Source: Allgaiera indica (GTDB taxonomy: Bacteria; Pseudomonadota; Alphaproteobacteria; Rhodobacterales; Rhodobacteraceae). Taken from it: 64,000 bases of DNA. Shown piece by piece: positions 30,855 to 39,712 of this stretch (positions are counted from its first letter, which is position 1; every line of letters starts with the position of its first letter). Made by a program: the position numbers and the translations under genes. The stretch spans positions 146,358 through 210,357 of the forward strand of contig NZ_FNOB01000007.1 of assembly GCF_900106675.1 (NCBI RefSeq), in the 5' to 3' direction. The notes beneath the pieces were generated by a model that was not told the DNA's origin, did no database searches, and saw nothing but the letters and a program-made list of their open reading frames with translations.

Positions 30855-32180
30855 ATGATCCAGGTACTTGCCGCCTCCTGGCCCCTGCTTCTGGGGGTGA
30901 TGTTCTTGATGGTCGGCAACGGCGTCCAGGGCACGCTGCTGGGTATCCGCGGCGGGATCGAGGGGTTTTCGACCTTTCAGATGTCGCTGGTGATGTCGGC
31001 CTATTTCCTGGGCTTTCTGTTCGGGTCGCGGATGACACCGATCATGATCCGCCGGGTCGGGCATGTGCGGGTCTTCGCGGCACTGGGGTCGCTGATCTCG
31101 GCGGTGCTGGTGCTGTATCCGGTGCTGGTGCAGTGGCAAAGCTGGATATTGCTGCGGGTGCTGATCGGGTTCAGCTTTTCCGGGGTCTACATCACCGCGG
31201 AAAGCTGGCTGAACAATTCCGCCACCAACGAGACGCGGGGCCAATCGCTGTCGCTCTACATGATGATGCAGATGATCGGCATCGTCACCGCCCAGGGGCT
31301 GATGAACGTCGCCAGCCCCTCGGGGTTCACGCTGTTCGTCATTCCCTCGGTGCTGGTGTCGCTGGCCTTCACGCCGATCCTGTTGTCGATCGCGCCGGCG
31401 CCAGTGTTCGAGACCACCAAGCCATTGTCCTTCCGCGATCTTTACCGGATTTCCCCGCTGGGCTGCATCGGTGTGTTCCTGCTGGGCGGCGTGTTCTCGG
31501 CGCTGTTTGGCATGGCCTCGGTCTGGGGCACCCAGCAGGGGCTGAGCGTGCGCGAAATCTCGACCTTCGTCGGCACCATCTATGTCGGCGGCATGCTGTT
31601 CCAATACCCGATCGGCTGGGCATCGGACCGGATGGACCGGCGCCGCCTGATCGTCGGTTCCACGGCGGTCGGCGCGGTGGTGGCGGTGACGGCCGCCTTC
31701 CTGGCCTTGCCCTTCGTCGCATTGCTGGGGGTCGCGCTGATCGTGGGCGGGATCTCGAACCCGCTTTATTCGCTGCTGATCGCCTATACCAACGACTACC
31801 TCGACAAGGAGGACATGCCCGCGGCCTCGGCCGGGTTGATCTTCATCAACGGGCTCGGGGCAATTCTGGGGCCGGTAATCACCGGCTGGATCATGTCGAA
31901 GATGGGGCCGGGCGGGTTCTTCCTGTTCATCGGCGTGCTGATGGCCCTGATGTCGGCCTATGCGATCTGGCGGATGACGCGCCGGCCCTCCACCCCGGTA
32001 TCCGACACCGGGGCCTTCGCGGCGGTGATCCCTTCGGCCTCGGCGCTGGCGGTCGACGCGGTTTTCGAGGCCGCCGTCGAAGAGGCCGAGGAGATATCGG
32101 AAGACGCGTCAGAGGCCGATCGGGCGGCGCATGATGCGGACCGGACCGCGGATCGGGCCAAGGATCACGTCGATCCTTGA
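30855..32180 (+). CDS. MFS transporter (YcaD-like) with acidic C-terminal tail
   Basis: 441 residues with 12 predicted transmembrane helices and the loop between helices 2 and 3 GSRMTPIMIRRVGHVRVF in the MFS A-motif position. RVLIGFSFSGVYITAESWLN (helices 4-5) is typical of the YcaD-like branch. Residues ~375-441 are a cytoplasmic tail rich in Glu/Asp/Ala (EAAVEEAEEISEDASEADRA) that is not part of the transporter fold. The ATG at 30855 has CGGAG ~8 nt upstream; an earlier in-frame start at 30792 is less likely. Substrate unknown. Confidence 0.85.
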   Translation: MIQVLAASWPLLLGVMFLMVGNGVQGTLLGIRGGIEGFSTFQMSLVMSAYFLGFLFGSRMTPIMIRRVGHVRVFAALGSLISAVLVLYPVLVQWQSWILLRVLIGFSFSGVYITAESWLNNSATNETRGQSLSLYMMMQMIGIVTAQGLMNVASPSGFTLFVIPSVLVSLAFTPILLSIAPAPVFETTKPLSFRDLYRISPLGCIGVFLLGGVFSALFGMASVWGTQQGLSVREISTFVGTIYVGGMLFQYPIGWASDRMDRRRLIVGSTAVGAVVAVTAAFLALPFVALLGVALIVGGISNPLYSLLIAYTNDYLDKEDMPAASAGLIFINGLGAILGPVITGWIMSKMGPGGFFLFIGVLMALMSAYAIWRMTRRPSTPVSDTGAFAAVIPSASALAVDAVFEAAVEEAEEISEDASEADRAAHDADRTADRAKDHVDP

Positions 32181-32254
32181 GGCCCCCGTTGCGCGGCCAG
32201 GAGAAAGGTGCAAACTTGCGTCCATCAGGAGGCCTGCGACAAGGAGCCCGTCCC

Positions 32255-32848
32255 ATGACGCACAGCTATTCCGAGGTTCTGGACTACTGGCTTTCCGAGG
32301 TCGGCCCCAAGGGCTGGTACGCCGGTGGCGAGGCGCTGGACGCCGAGATCCGCGGCCGTTTCGCCGCGCTTTGCGGCCACGCCTGGGACGGGGCGCTGAC
32401 CGACTGGATCTCTGGGCCGGAGCCGGCCTTGGCCTATCTGATCGTCACCGATCAGTTCCCGCGCAACATCTGGCGCGGCTCCGACCGTGCCTTCGCGACC
32501 GACGCCAAGGCTCGCATGGCCGCCGATGCCGCCATGCGCGCCGGGTGGGACATGCAGGTGCCCGAACCCCAGCGCCAGTTCTTCTATCTGCCCCTGATGC
32601 ATCACGAGGACCCCGACGATCAGGCCCGCTGCGTCGCCCTGATCGCGGAGCGGATGCCAAAGACGGGCGCCGACAACCTAATTCACGCCCGCGCCCACCA
32701 AGAGGTGATCCGCCGCTTCGGCCGGTTCCCCCATCGTAACGCAGCGCTGGGGCGGACGAGCAGTCGTGAAGAGGTCGATTTCCTGGAAAATGGCGGCTAT
32801 GCGCAGATTTTGCAGGCCTTGAAGGCCCGGGATCCGGGCGCGCGCTAG
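32255..32848 (+). CDS. DUF924 family protein
   Basis: 197 residues, soluble, helical. Family motifs are VLDYWLSEVGPKGWYAG, LAYLIVTDQFPRNIWRGSDRAFATDAKA, FFYLPLMHHED and FGRFPHRNAALGRTSS, all typical of DUF924 (TPR-like fold, function unknown). The ATG at 32255 follows AAGGAG. The frame extends upstream, but that part overlaps the MFS gene and is not conserved-looking. Confidence 0.9.
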   Translation: MTHSYSEVLDYWLSEVGPKGWYAGGEALDAEIRGRFAALCGHAWDGALTDWISGPEPALAYLIVTDQFPRNIWRGSDRAFATDAKARMAADAAMRAGWDMQVPEPQRQFFYLPLMHHEDPDDQARCVALIAERMPKTGADNLIHARAHQEVIRRFGRFPHRNAALGRTSSREEVDFLENGGYAQILQALKARDPGAR

Positions 32849-32959
32849 CGGCGGTGACCGGCCGCGGATGGCGCGGCGCCTGGGGGTCGGTCTGGCGCGC
32901 ATTGCTCTGGCTGGAGAACTGGTTTAATACCAAACTACTTTTTGCAAGGAGGTGCGCCC

Positions 32960-34354
32960 ATGGCGTCCAAGGCATTCGACATGATCGTGATCGGCGCGGG
33001 GCCGGGGGGCTACGTCGCCGCGATCCGTGGGGCGCAGCTGGGCCTGAACGTGGCCATCGTCGAGCGCGAGCACCTGGGCGGCATCTGCCTGAACTGGGGC
33101 TGTATCCCGACCAAGGCGCTGCTGCGTTCGGCCGAGGTGTTCCACCTGATGCACCGCGCCAAGGAATTCGGCCTTTCGGCCGAGAAGATCGGCTACGATC
33201 TGGACGCGGTGGTGAAACGGTCGCGCGGGGTGGCAAAGCAGCTGACCTCGGGCGTCGCGCACCTGATGAAGAAGAACAAGATCACCGTGGTGATGGGCGA
33301 GGCCACGCTGCCCGCGAAGGGCGTGGTCAGCGTCAAGACCGAGAATGGTACCGAGGAGCTGACATCAAAGCATATCGTGCTGGCGACGGGGGCGCGCGCG
33401 CGCGACCTGCCAGGGCTGGAAGCCGACGGCAAGCGCGTCTGGTCCTACAAGCACGCGCTGCAACCGCCGCATCAGCCGAAGGATCTGCTGGTCATCGGCT
33501 CGGGCGCGATCGGCATCGAATTCGCAAGCTTCTACAATACCTTGGGCGCCAAGACCACGGTGGTCGAGGTGATGGACCGGATCCTGCCGGTCGAGGACGC
33601 CGAGATTTCGGCCTTTGCCAGGAAGCAGTTCGAAAAGCAGGGCATGACGATCCGCGAAAAGGCCACGGTCAAGAAGCTCGACCGTAAGGCCGACAAGGTC
33701 ACCGCGACGATCGAGCAGGGCGGCAAGACCACGACCGCCGAATTCGACACGGTGATCTCGGCCGTGGGCATCGTCGGCAATGTCGAGGGGCTGGGCCTGG
33801 AGGCCCTCGGCGTGAAGGTCGACCGCACCCATGTGGTGGTGGACGAATATTGCCGCACCGGGGTCGACGGCCTTTACGCGATCGGCGACATCGCCGGCGC
33901 GCCGTGGCTGGCGCACAAGGCCAGCCACGAAGGCGTCATGGTGGCCGAACTGATCGCAGGCCAACATCCGCATCCGGTGCGCCCCGGCGCCATCGCGGGC
34001 TGCACCTATTGCCAGCCGCAGGTGGCCAGCGTCGGCCTGACCGAGGCCAAGGCGAAAGAGGCGGGCCATGACATCAAGGTCGGCCGCTTTCCCTTCATCG
34101 GCAACGGCAAGGCGATTGCCCTGGGTGAGGCCGAGGGCATGGTCAAGACGATTTTCGACGCCAAGACCGGAGAGCTTCTGGGCGCCCATATGGTCGGCGC
34201 CGAGGTGACCGAGCTGATCCAGGGCTATGTGGTGGGCCGCCAGCTGGAAACCACCGAGGAGGACCTGATGAACACGGTCTTCCCGCATCCGACGCTCAGC
34301 GAGATGATGCACGAATCCGTGCTGGCCGCCTATGGCCGGGCGATCCATTTCTGA
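32960..34354 (+). CDS. lpdA: Dihydrolipoyl dehydrogenase
   Basis: 464 residues. FAD-binding GAGPGGYVAAIRGAQLG, redox-active disulfide in GGICLNWGCIPTKALLR (CxxxxC), second NAD-binding GSGAIGIEFASFY, YAIGDIAGAPWLAHKASHEG, and C-terminal His-Glu pair in FPHPTLSEMMHES. It is the E3 subunit for pyruvate or 2-oxoglutarate dehydrogenase, though no E1/E2 genes are adjacent. Strong ribosome site AAGGAGGTG before the ATG at 32960. Confidence 0.95.
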   Translation: MASKAFDMIVIGAGPGGYVAAIRGAQLGLNVAIVEREHLGGICLNWGCIPTKALLRSAEVFHLMHRAKEFGLSAEKIGYDLDAVVKRSRGVAKQLTSGVAHLMKKNKITVVMGEATLPAKGVVSVKTENGTEELTSKHIVLATGARARDLPGLEADGKRVWSYKHALQPPHQPKDLLVIGSGAIGIEFASFYNTLGAKTTVVEVMDRILPVEDAEISAFARKQFEKQGMTIREKATVKKLDRKADKVTATIEQGGKTTTAEFDTVISAVGIVGNVEGLGLEALGVKVDRTHVVVDEYCRTGVDGLYAIGDIAGAPWLAHKASHEGVMVAELIAGQHPHPVRPGAIAGCTYCQPQVASVGLTEAKAKEAGHDIKVGRFPFIGNGKAIALGEAEGMVKTIFDAKTGELLGAHMVGAEVTELIQGYVVGRQLETTEEDLMNTVFPHPTLSEMMHESVLAAYGRAIHF

Positions 34355-34375
34355 CGGCCGGGTTCCCGCGCGGCG

Positions 34376-34413
34376 GCGGATATCGGCGCCTTTGAACTGG
34401 CGCCGCTGTCCGC
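34376..34413 (+). terminator. Imperfect hairpin after lpdA
   Basis: Arms GCGGATATCGGCGCC and GGCGCCGCTGTCCGC pair with two or three mismatches around an 8-nt loop (TTTGAACT), 22 nt after the lpdA stop. It is a plausible terminator separating lpdA from the next transporter gene; no T-run follows. Confidence 0.45.
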
Positions 34414-34432
34414 AACCGGCTAGGCGGAAAGC

Positions 34433-35629
34433 ATGAGCGACGCCGCCGCGCCCCGCACCAATTTCCTGATCGTGTTCACCATCTGGGGCGCGGGCCTGGG
34501 GGCGGCGGCGCAATTCGCCAAGATTTCGGTGATCTTCGCCCCGATGGCCCGTGACTATGGCGGAGCGGCGGCTACATCCTGGCTGGTGTCGGTGGTGGGC
34601 ATCGTCGGGCTGATCTTCGGCACAACCGCGGGGCTTTTGGTGGTGCGGCTGGGGCCGCGCCGGGTGCTGGTCGGCGGGTTGATGCTGGGCGCGGCGCTGT
34701 CGGCCTTTCAGGCGGGGATGCCGGGCTATGGCTGGATGCTGGCCTCGCGCGTGGCGGAAGGCGCGTCGCAGTTGGCGATCGTGGTCGCCGGGCCGGTACT
34801 GATCGCCGAGGTGACGGCGCCGCGGCACAACGGGTTTGCCATGTCGCTGTGGGCCTCGTTCTTCGGGGTCTCCTTCGCGGCGAGCGCGCTCATTGCGCCG
34901 GTGCTGGTGGCGGCTTTCGGTATTGCGGGGCTGTTCGCGGCCCATGCGGCCTATATGGCGGTCTTTGCGGCCCTGCTCTGGCCGATGCTGCCCGCCGACC
35001 ATTCCGCCGACCGCCCCGCGGCCGCGCCGTGGCCGCGGCCGCGCGAAGGCCTGCTGGCCCAGCATCTGGCGATCTACCGTTCGCCCTTTGTCGCGGCGCC
35101 GGCGGCGGGATTCGTGTTCTACACGCTGATGTTCGTGGCCCTGGTCACGCTGATGCCGTTACAGATGCCGCCGGCGTTGCACGGCTGGGTGTCCGAAGGC
35201 ATGCCACTGATCGCCATCGCGGTGTCGCTGACGCTGGGGGTGCAGATCCTGCGCTGGCTTTCGGCGGTGCGTCTGGTGCAATTGGGATTCGCGCTGGCGG
35301 CGGTTGCAGCCCTGTCGCTGTGGCTGGTCTGGGGGGAAGGCGCCGCGATGACGGTGGCGTTGCTGGCGCTGGCGGGATCGCTGGGGCTGGTGCAAGGCGG
35401 CAGCTTCGCCGCGATCGCGGAATTGAACCGCACCTCCGAAGACCGGGCCCGCGCCGCCGGTGCGATTGCGCAATTGGGCAATCTGGGCACCGCCACCGGC
35501 ACACCGCTGCTGACCGCGCTGATCGCCGGACAGGCGGCGACGGGCGTGCTTGTCTTTTCGGTGCCGCTTTGTCTGGGCGGGCTTGCCGCGCACCAGTGGA
35601 TGGCTTGGCGCCGGACGCGCGGCCATTGA
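34433..35629 (+). CDS. MFS transporter (second, unrelated subgroup)
   Basis: 398 residues and 12 predicted transmembrane helices. The first half has FGTTAGLLVVRLGPRRVLVGG in the MFS A-motif position and SRVAEGASQLAIVVAGPVLIAEV in helices 4-5. The central loop (~185-205) is short and Pro/Arg-rich. It resembles cyanate/NarK-like CynX-type permeases in overall pattern, but the substrate cannot be assigned. ATG at 34433 after GGCGGAAAGC. Confidence 0.82.
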   Translation: MSDAAAPRTNFLIVFTIWGAGLGAAAQFAKISVIFAPMARDYGGAAATSWLVSVVGIVGLIFGTTAGLLVVRLGPRRVLVGGLMLGAALSAFQAGMPGYGWMLASRVAEGASQLAIVVAGPVLIAEVTAPRHNGFAMSLWASFFGVSFAASALIAPVLVAAFGIAGLFAAHAAYMAVFAALLWPMLPADHSADRPAAAPWPRPREGLLAQHLAIYRSPFVAAPAAGFVFYTLMFVALVTLMPLQMPPALHGWVSEGMPLIAIAVSLTLGVQILRWLSAVRLVQLGFALAAVAALSLWLVWGEGAAMTVALLALAGSLGLVQGGSFAAIAELNRTSEDRARAAGAIAQLGNLGTATGTPLLTALIAGQAATGVLVFSVPLCLGGLAAHQWMAWRRTRGH

Positions 35630-35847
35630 ACCGGATGCCGGCCGCGGCGCCAGCGGGGTCACCCCCCGGACCCGGGTCGGGTGCTCGAACCTGTTAGAGT
35701 GCGAAGGCGCGCTCTGTGCGCTCTTTCCGGCGGAAAGATGCTTGGGGCCGCCAATCCGGCGCCGTTGCTGCGCGCGACAATGGCGAAGGGCGCGGGGGCG
35801 AAGGGCGCGGGCCTCCTGCCCAGACACGGTGCCGGGCCGTGGAATTA

Positions 35848-35879
35848 GAAACGGGCGCCGGGGAGGCGGCGCCCGTTTC
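35848..35879 (-). terminator. Strong hairpin terminator downstream of the rhodanese gene
   Basis: A perfect 12-bp stem (GAAACGGGCGCC/GGCGCCCGTTTC) with an 8-nt loop. Read on the minus strand it ends ...CCGTTTCTAATT, which is T-rich, and it lies ~105 nt past the rhodanese stop, so it most likely terminates that gene. It could also act on the convergent MFS transcript. The rest of 35630-35985 holds nothing else I can identify. Confidence 0.7.
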
Positions 35880-35985
35880 GCGTCGGTGCAGGGAGGGAAA
35901 TGAGGGAGGAGTCCCAGGCACCGCCGATTCTATGCTGGACGGGCCGACACCGCTTGTGGGCCGCGTCGGCGCCAGGTCCGGCGCC

Positions 35986-36351
35986 TCAGCGCTCGACCGG
36001 GCCGCCCGCCGAAACCCATTCGCGGAAACCGCCCAGGTTGAAGACCTTTTCATAGCCGAGGCCCGCCATCCGCTGGCCGCCCATCTGCGACCGTGCCCCC
36101 GAGGCGCAATACAGCACCACCGGCTTGTCCGTCTTCAGACGCTTGTCGAAATCGGGGCTCTTGGGATCGGTGACCATCGCCAGCCGCGCCATCGGGATAT
36201 GCAGCGCGCCCTTGGCCTTGCCGGTCGAGCGGATCTCGCCCGCGTCGCGCACGTCGATCAGGGTGATCTCACCTGCGGCGGCCTTCTGGACCGCGTCTGC
36301 GGCACTGATGCGGCCCACGGCGCCGCCCTTGGGCTTGAGAAAAGAAAGCAT
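35986..36351 (-). CDS. Single-domain rhodanese-like protein
   Basis: 121 residues, one rhodanese domain: ITLIDVRDAGEI near residue 30, active-site loop YCASGARS (CxxGxR, the persulfide-forming Cys) near 82, and GYEKVFNLGGFREW at the end. Such proteins transfer sulfane sulfur in sulfide/persulfide metabolism. The start MLSFLKPKGG at 36351 follows GGGAAACGCG; an 11-residue longer version is possible. A palindromic operator (36427-36446) of the sulfide-repressor type lies 75 bp upstream. Confidence 0.88.
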   Translation of the reverse strand: MLSFLKPKGGAVGRISAADAVQKAAAGEITLIDVRDAGEIRSTGKAKGALHIPMARLAMVTDPKSPDFDKRLKTDKPVVLYCASGARSQMGGQRMAGLGYEKVFNLGGFREWVSAGGPVER

Positions 36352-36426
36352 CGCGTTTCCCTTTGTCTGTCCTGTCCCCAGCATCTGGGGCGGCGTCGCT
36401 GTTCGTTCAACCCCCTATAGCACAAA

Positions 36427-36446
36427 ATATTCATAACTGTGAATAT
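36427..36446. promoter_or_regulatory. Candidate SqrR/BigR-type operator (ATTC-N8-GAAT) between rhodanese and uvrA
   Basis: Arms ATATTCA (36427-36433) and TGAATAT (36440-36446) form a perfect 7-bp inverted repeat with a 6-bp spacer, which contains exactly ATTC-N8-GAAT. From memory this is the consensus reported for SqrR, the persulfide-responsive ArsR-family repressor of Rhodobacter. The location in front of a rhodanese gene fits. It sits in an unusually AT-rich segment (36415-36455), as expected of a promoter. Confidence 0.65.
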
Positions 36447-36603
36447 AGAGTTTTCGCAACTTCCGCGTGCCGAGAAGGCTGGCACCGCTTCGGAAGCGGC
36501 GGATTTCCGTGCGAATTCGCGATCCGGCGACTGGGGGGCGCGGAAGCATGCGAATCGTCCGACGGCCGACATTGCGCGCGGCAATTGGGCGTCCCGCCGC
36601 CGC

Positions 36604-36618
36604 GTTCTTGGAACGTTC
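36604..36618 (+). promoter_or_regulatory. SOS (LexA) box of uvrA
   Basis: GTTC-TTGGAAC-GTTC is an exact match to the alphaproteobacterial LexA recognition motif GTTC-N7-GTTC, placed 65 bp before the uvrA start used here (26 bp before an alternative ATG at 36644). uvrA is a standard SOS gene in this group, so DNA-damage induction is expected. Confidence 0.85.
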
Positions 36619-36682
36619 TCATATTTCGATTGGAGACTCGGCCATGATCGCCTATCTGTGTCTCGGTGGATCGGGGATCGAG

Positions 36683-39568
36683 ATGGCCGAACTGAAACAG
36701 ATCGAGGTGCGCGGCGCGCGCGAACACAATCTCAAGGGGGTCGATGTCGACATCCCGCGCGACCGGCTGGTGGTGATCACCGGCCTTTCGGGGTCGGGCA
36801 AGTCGTCGCTGGCCTTCGACACGATCTATGCCGAGGGTCAGCGCCGCTATGTCGAAAGCCTTTCGGCCTATGCGCGCCAGTTCCTCAACATGATGCAGAA
36901 GCCGGATGTCGACCATATCTCGGGCCTCAGCCCGGCGATCTCGATCGAGCAGAAGACCACCAGCAAGAACCCGCGCTCGACGGTCGGCACGGTGACCGAG
37001 ATCTACGATTACCTGCGTCTTCTGTTCGCGCGCGCGGGCACCCCTTACAGCCCCGCCACCGGCCTGCCGATCGAGGCGCAGCAGGTGCAGGACATGGTCG
37101 ACCGGATCATGGGTATGGAGGAGGGCACGCGCGCCTATCTGCTGGCCCCGATCGTGCGCGACCGCAAGGGCGAATACCGCAAGGAATTCCTCGAACTGCG
37201 CAAGCAGGGCTTTCAGCGCGTCAAGGTGAACGGCGAGTTCCACGAACTTGACGCGCCGCCCACGCTGGACAAGAAGTTCCGCCACGACATCGACGTGGTG
37301 GTCGACCGCATCGTGGTGCGCGCGGGGATGGAGACGCGGCTGGCCGACAGCCTGCGCACCGCGCTTGACCTTGCCGACGGGATCGCGGTGCTGGAAACCG
37401 CCCCCGCCGAGGGCGATCCCGACCGCATCACCTTCTCGGAGAAATTCGCCTGCCCGGTTTCGGGCTTCACCATCCCCGAGATCGAGCCGCGGCTGTTTTC
37501 CTTCAACGCCCCCTTCGGCGCCTGCCCGGAATGCGACGGGCTGGGGGTGGAACTGTTCTTCGACGAACGGCTGATCGTGCCGGACGCGGCGCTGCGGCTG
37601 GCCGACGGCGCGCTGGCGCCCTGGCGCAAGGGCAAGACGCCCTATTTCCTGCAAACCATCGACGCGCTGGCCAAGCATTACAATTTCGACAAGCGCAAGG
37701 CCTGGAAGGATCTGCCCGCGCATGTGCAGCAGATATTCCTGTACGGTTCGGGCGAGGAGGAGATCGCGTTCCGCTATGATGACGGCGGCCGCGTCTACCA
37801 GGTCAGCCGGATCTTCGAGGGCATCATCCCCAACATGGAGCGCCGCTACCGCGAGACCGACAGCGCCTGGGTGCGCGAGGAATTCGAACGCTACCAGAAC
37901 AACCGCCCCTGCCATGTCTGCGAGGGCTACCGCCTGCGCCCCGAGGCCCTGGCGGTGAAGATCGGTCCCGCCAAAGGCGGGCGGGACAAGCTTCTGCATA
38001 TCGGGCAGGTGGTCGAGATGTCGATCAAGGAGGCCTACGCCTGGGCCGAGACCGTGCCCGCGGCGCTGTCGGCCCAGAAGAACGAGATCGCCCGCGCGAT
38101 CCTGAAGGAGATCCGCGAGCGGCTGGGATTCTTGAACAACGTCGGCCTCGAATACCTGACCATGAGCCGCGCCGCCGGCACCCTTTCGGGCGGCGAGAGC
38201 CAGCGCATCCGGCTGGCCAGCCAGATCGGCTCGGGGCTGACGGGGGTGCTCTATGTGCTGGATGAACCCTCGATCGGGCTGCATCAGCGCGACAACGACC
38301 GGCTGTTGCAGACGTTGAAGAACCTGCGCGACCAGGGCAACACGGTGCTGGTGGTGGAACATGACGAGGACGCGATCCGCCATGCCGATTACGTCTTCGA
38401 CATCGGCCCCGGCGCGGGGGTGTATGGCGGCCAGGTGGTGGCGCATGGCACGCCCGAGGCGATCGCCGAGGACCCGGCCAGCCTGACGGGGCAGTACCTG
38501 TCGGGCGCGCGCGAGATCGCGGTGCCGGCCACCCGGCGCAAGGGCAACGGCAAGAAGCTGACCGTGGTCAAGGCCACCGGCAACAACCTGCGCGAGATGA
38601 CGGCCGAGTTCCCGCTTGGCCGCTTCGTCTGCGTCACCGGGGTATCGGGCGGGGGCAAGTCGACGCTGACGATCGAGACGCTTTACAAGACCGCCGCGAT
38701 GCGGCTGAACGGCGCGCGCGAGACGCCGGCACCGTGCGAGACGATCAAGGGGTTCGAACATCTCGACAAGGTGATCGACATCGACCAGCGCCCGATCGGG
38801 CGGACGCCGCGCTCGAACCCCGCGACCTATACCGGGGCGTTCGGGCCGATTCGCGACTGGTTCGCGGGTCTGCCCGAGGCCAAGGCGCGCGGCTACAAGC
38901 CGGGGCGCTTCAGCTTCAACGTCAAGGGCGGGCGCTGCGAGGCCTGCCAGGGCGACGGCGTGATCAAGATCGAGATGCATTTCCTGCCCGACGTCTATGT
39001 CGAATGCGAGACCTGCAAGGGCAAGCGCTACAATCGCGAGACCTTGGAAATCAAGTTCAAGGGTAAGAGCATAGCCGACGTTCTTGACATGACGGTTGAA
39101 GATGCGCAGGCGTTCTTTTCGGCCGTGCCGGCGATCCGCGAGAAGATGGATGCGCTGGTGCGCGTGGGGCTGGGCTATATCAAGGTGGGGCAGCAGGCGA
39201 CGACGCTTTCGGGCGGCGAGGCGCAGCGCGTGAAGCTCTCGAAGGAGCTGTCGAAGCGCGCGACGGGGCGCACGCTATATATCCTCGACGAACCCACAAC
39301 TGGCTTGCATTTCGAGGATGTACGCAAACTTCTTGAAGTTTTGCATGAACTTGTCGAACAGGGCAATACGGTCCTGGTGATCGAGCACAATCTGGATGTC
39401 ATCAAGACCGCCGACTGGATCATCGACATCGGCCCCGAAGGTGGCGATGGCGGCGGCGCGATCGTCGCGACCGGCACGCCCGAGGAGGTTGCCAAGGTCG
39501 CGGCCAGCCATACCGGGCGCTATCTGAAGGACATGCTGAAGCCGAAGGGCAGGGTGGCGGCCGAATAG
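36683..39568 (+). CDS. uvrA: Excinuclease ABC subunit A
   Basis: 961 residues, the damage-sensing ATPase of nucleotide excision repair. First Walker [15 protein letters not shown], signature [12 protein letters not shown], Walker [14 protein letters not shown], second Walker [30 protein letters not shown] and [13 protein letters not shown]. The C-terminal zinc module [17 protein letters not shown] is intact. The first zinc module reads CPVSG..CPEC, with one ligand position Ser instead of Cys. The ATG at 36683 gives the family N-terminus [17 protein letters not shown]; an ATG at 36644 with TTGGAGA upstream would add 13 residues. Confidence 0.95.
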   Translation: MAELKQIEVRGAREHNLKGVDVDIPRDRLVVITGLSGSGKSSLAFDTIYAEGQRRYVESLSAYARQFLNMMQKPDVDHISGLSPAISIEQKTTSKNPRSTVGTVTEIYDYLRLLFARAGTPYSPATGLPIEAQQVQDMVDRIMGMEEGTRAYLLAPIVRDRKGEYRKEFLELRKQGFQRVKVNGEFHELDAPPTLDKKFRHDIDVVVDRIVVRAGMETRLADSLRTALDLADGIAVLETAPAEGDPDRITFSEKFACPVSGFTIPEIEPRLFSFNAPFGACPECDGLGVELFFDERLIVPDAALRLADGALAPWRKGKTPYFLQTIDALAKHYNFDKRKAWKDLPAHVQQIFLYGSGEEEIAFRYDDGGRVYQVSRIFEGIIPNMERRYRETDSAWVREEFERYQNNRPCHVCEGYRLRPEALAVKIGPAKGGRDKLLHIGQVVEMSIKEAYAWAETVPAALSAQKNEIARAILKEIRERLGFLNNVGLEYLTMSRAAGTLSGGESQRIRLASQIGSGLTGVLYVLDEPSIGLHQRDNDRLLQTLKNLRDQGNTVLVVEHDEDAIRHADYVFDIGPGAGVYGGQVVAHGTPEAIAEDPASLTGQYLSGAREIAVPATRRKGNGKKLTVVKATGNNLREMTAEFPLGRFVCVTGVSGGGKSTLTIETLYKTAAMRLNGARETPAPCETIKGFEHLDKVIDIDQRPIGRTPRSNPATYTGAFGPIRDWFAGLPEAKARGYKPGRFSFNVKGGRCEACQGDGVIKIEMHFLPDVYVECETCKGKRYNRETLEIKFKGKSIADVLDMTVEDAQAFFSAVPAIREKMDALVRVGLGYIKVGQQATTLSGGEAQRVKLSKELSKRATGRTLYILDEPTTGLHFEDVRKLLEVLHELVEQGNTVLVIEHNLDVIKTADWIIDIGPEGGDGGGAIVATGTPEEVAKVAASHTGRYLKDMLKPKGRVAAE

Positions 39569-39712
39569 ATCGGTGATCTCGCAAGGTCGCGAGGCCGTTT
39601 TGTCGGCGGGCTTCGCCTGACAACCGGGCCGCACAGCAATTCTGCAAACAATCGTGCGACCGGTGCGCGCAGGCCCTAGGCGGCGGGGCTTTGCCGGCCT
39701 ATGATCGGCGCC

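Noticed and set aside
35630..35985. Small gene between the MFS gene and the rhodanese gene
   Set aside because: Open frames exist on both strands but lack ribosome sites and family features; the interval is explained by a strong terminator hairpin.
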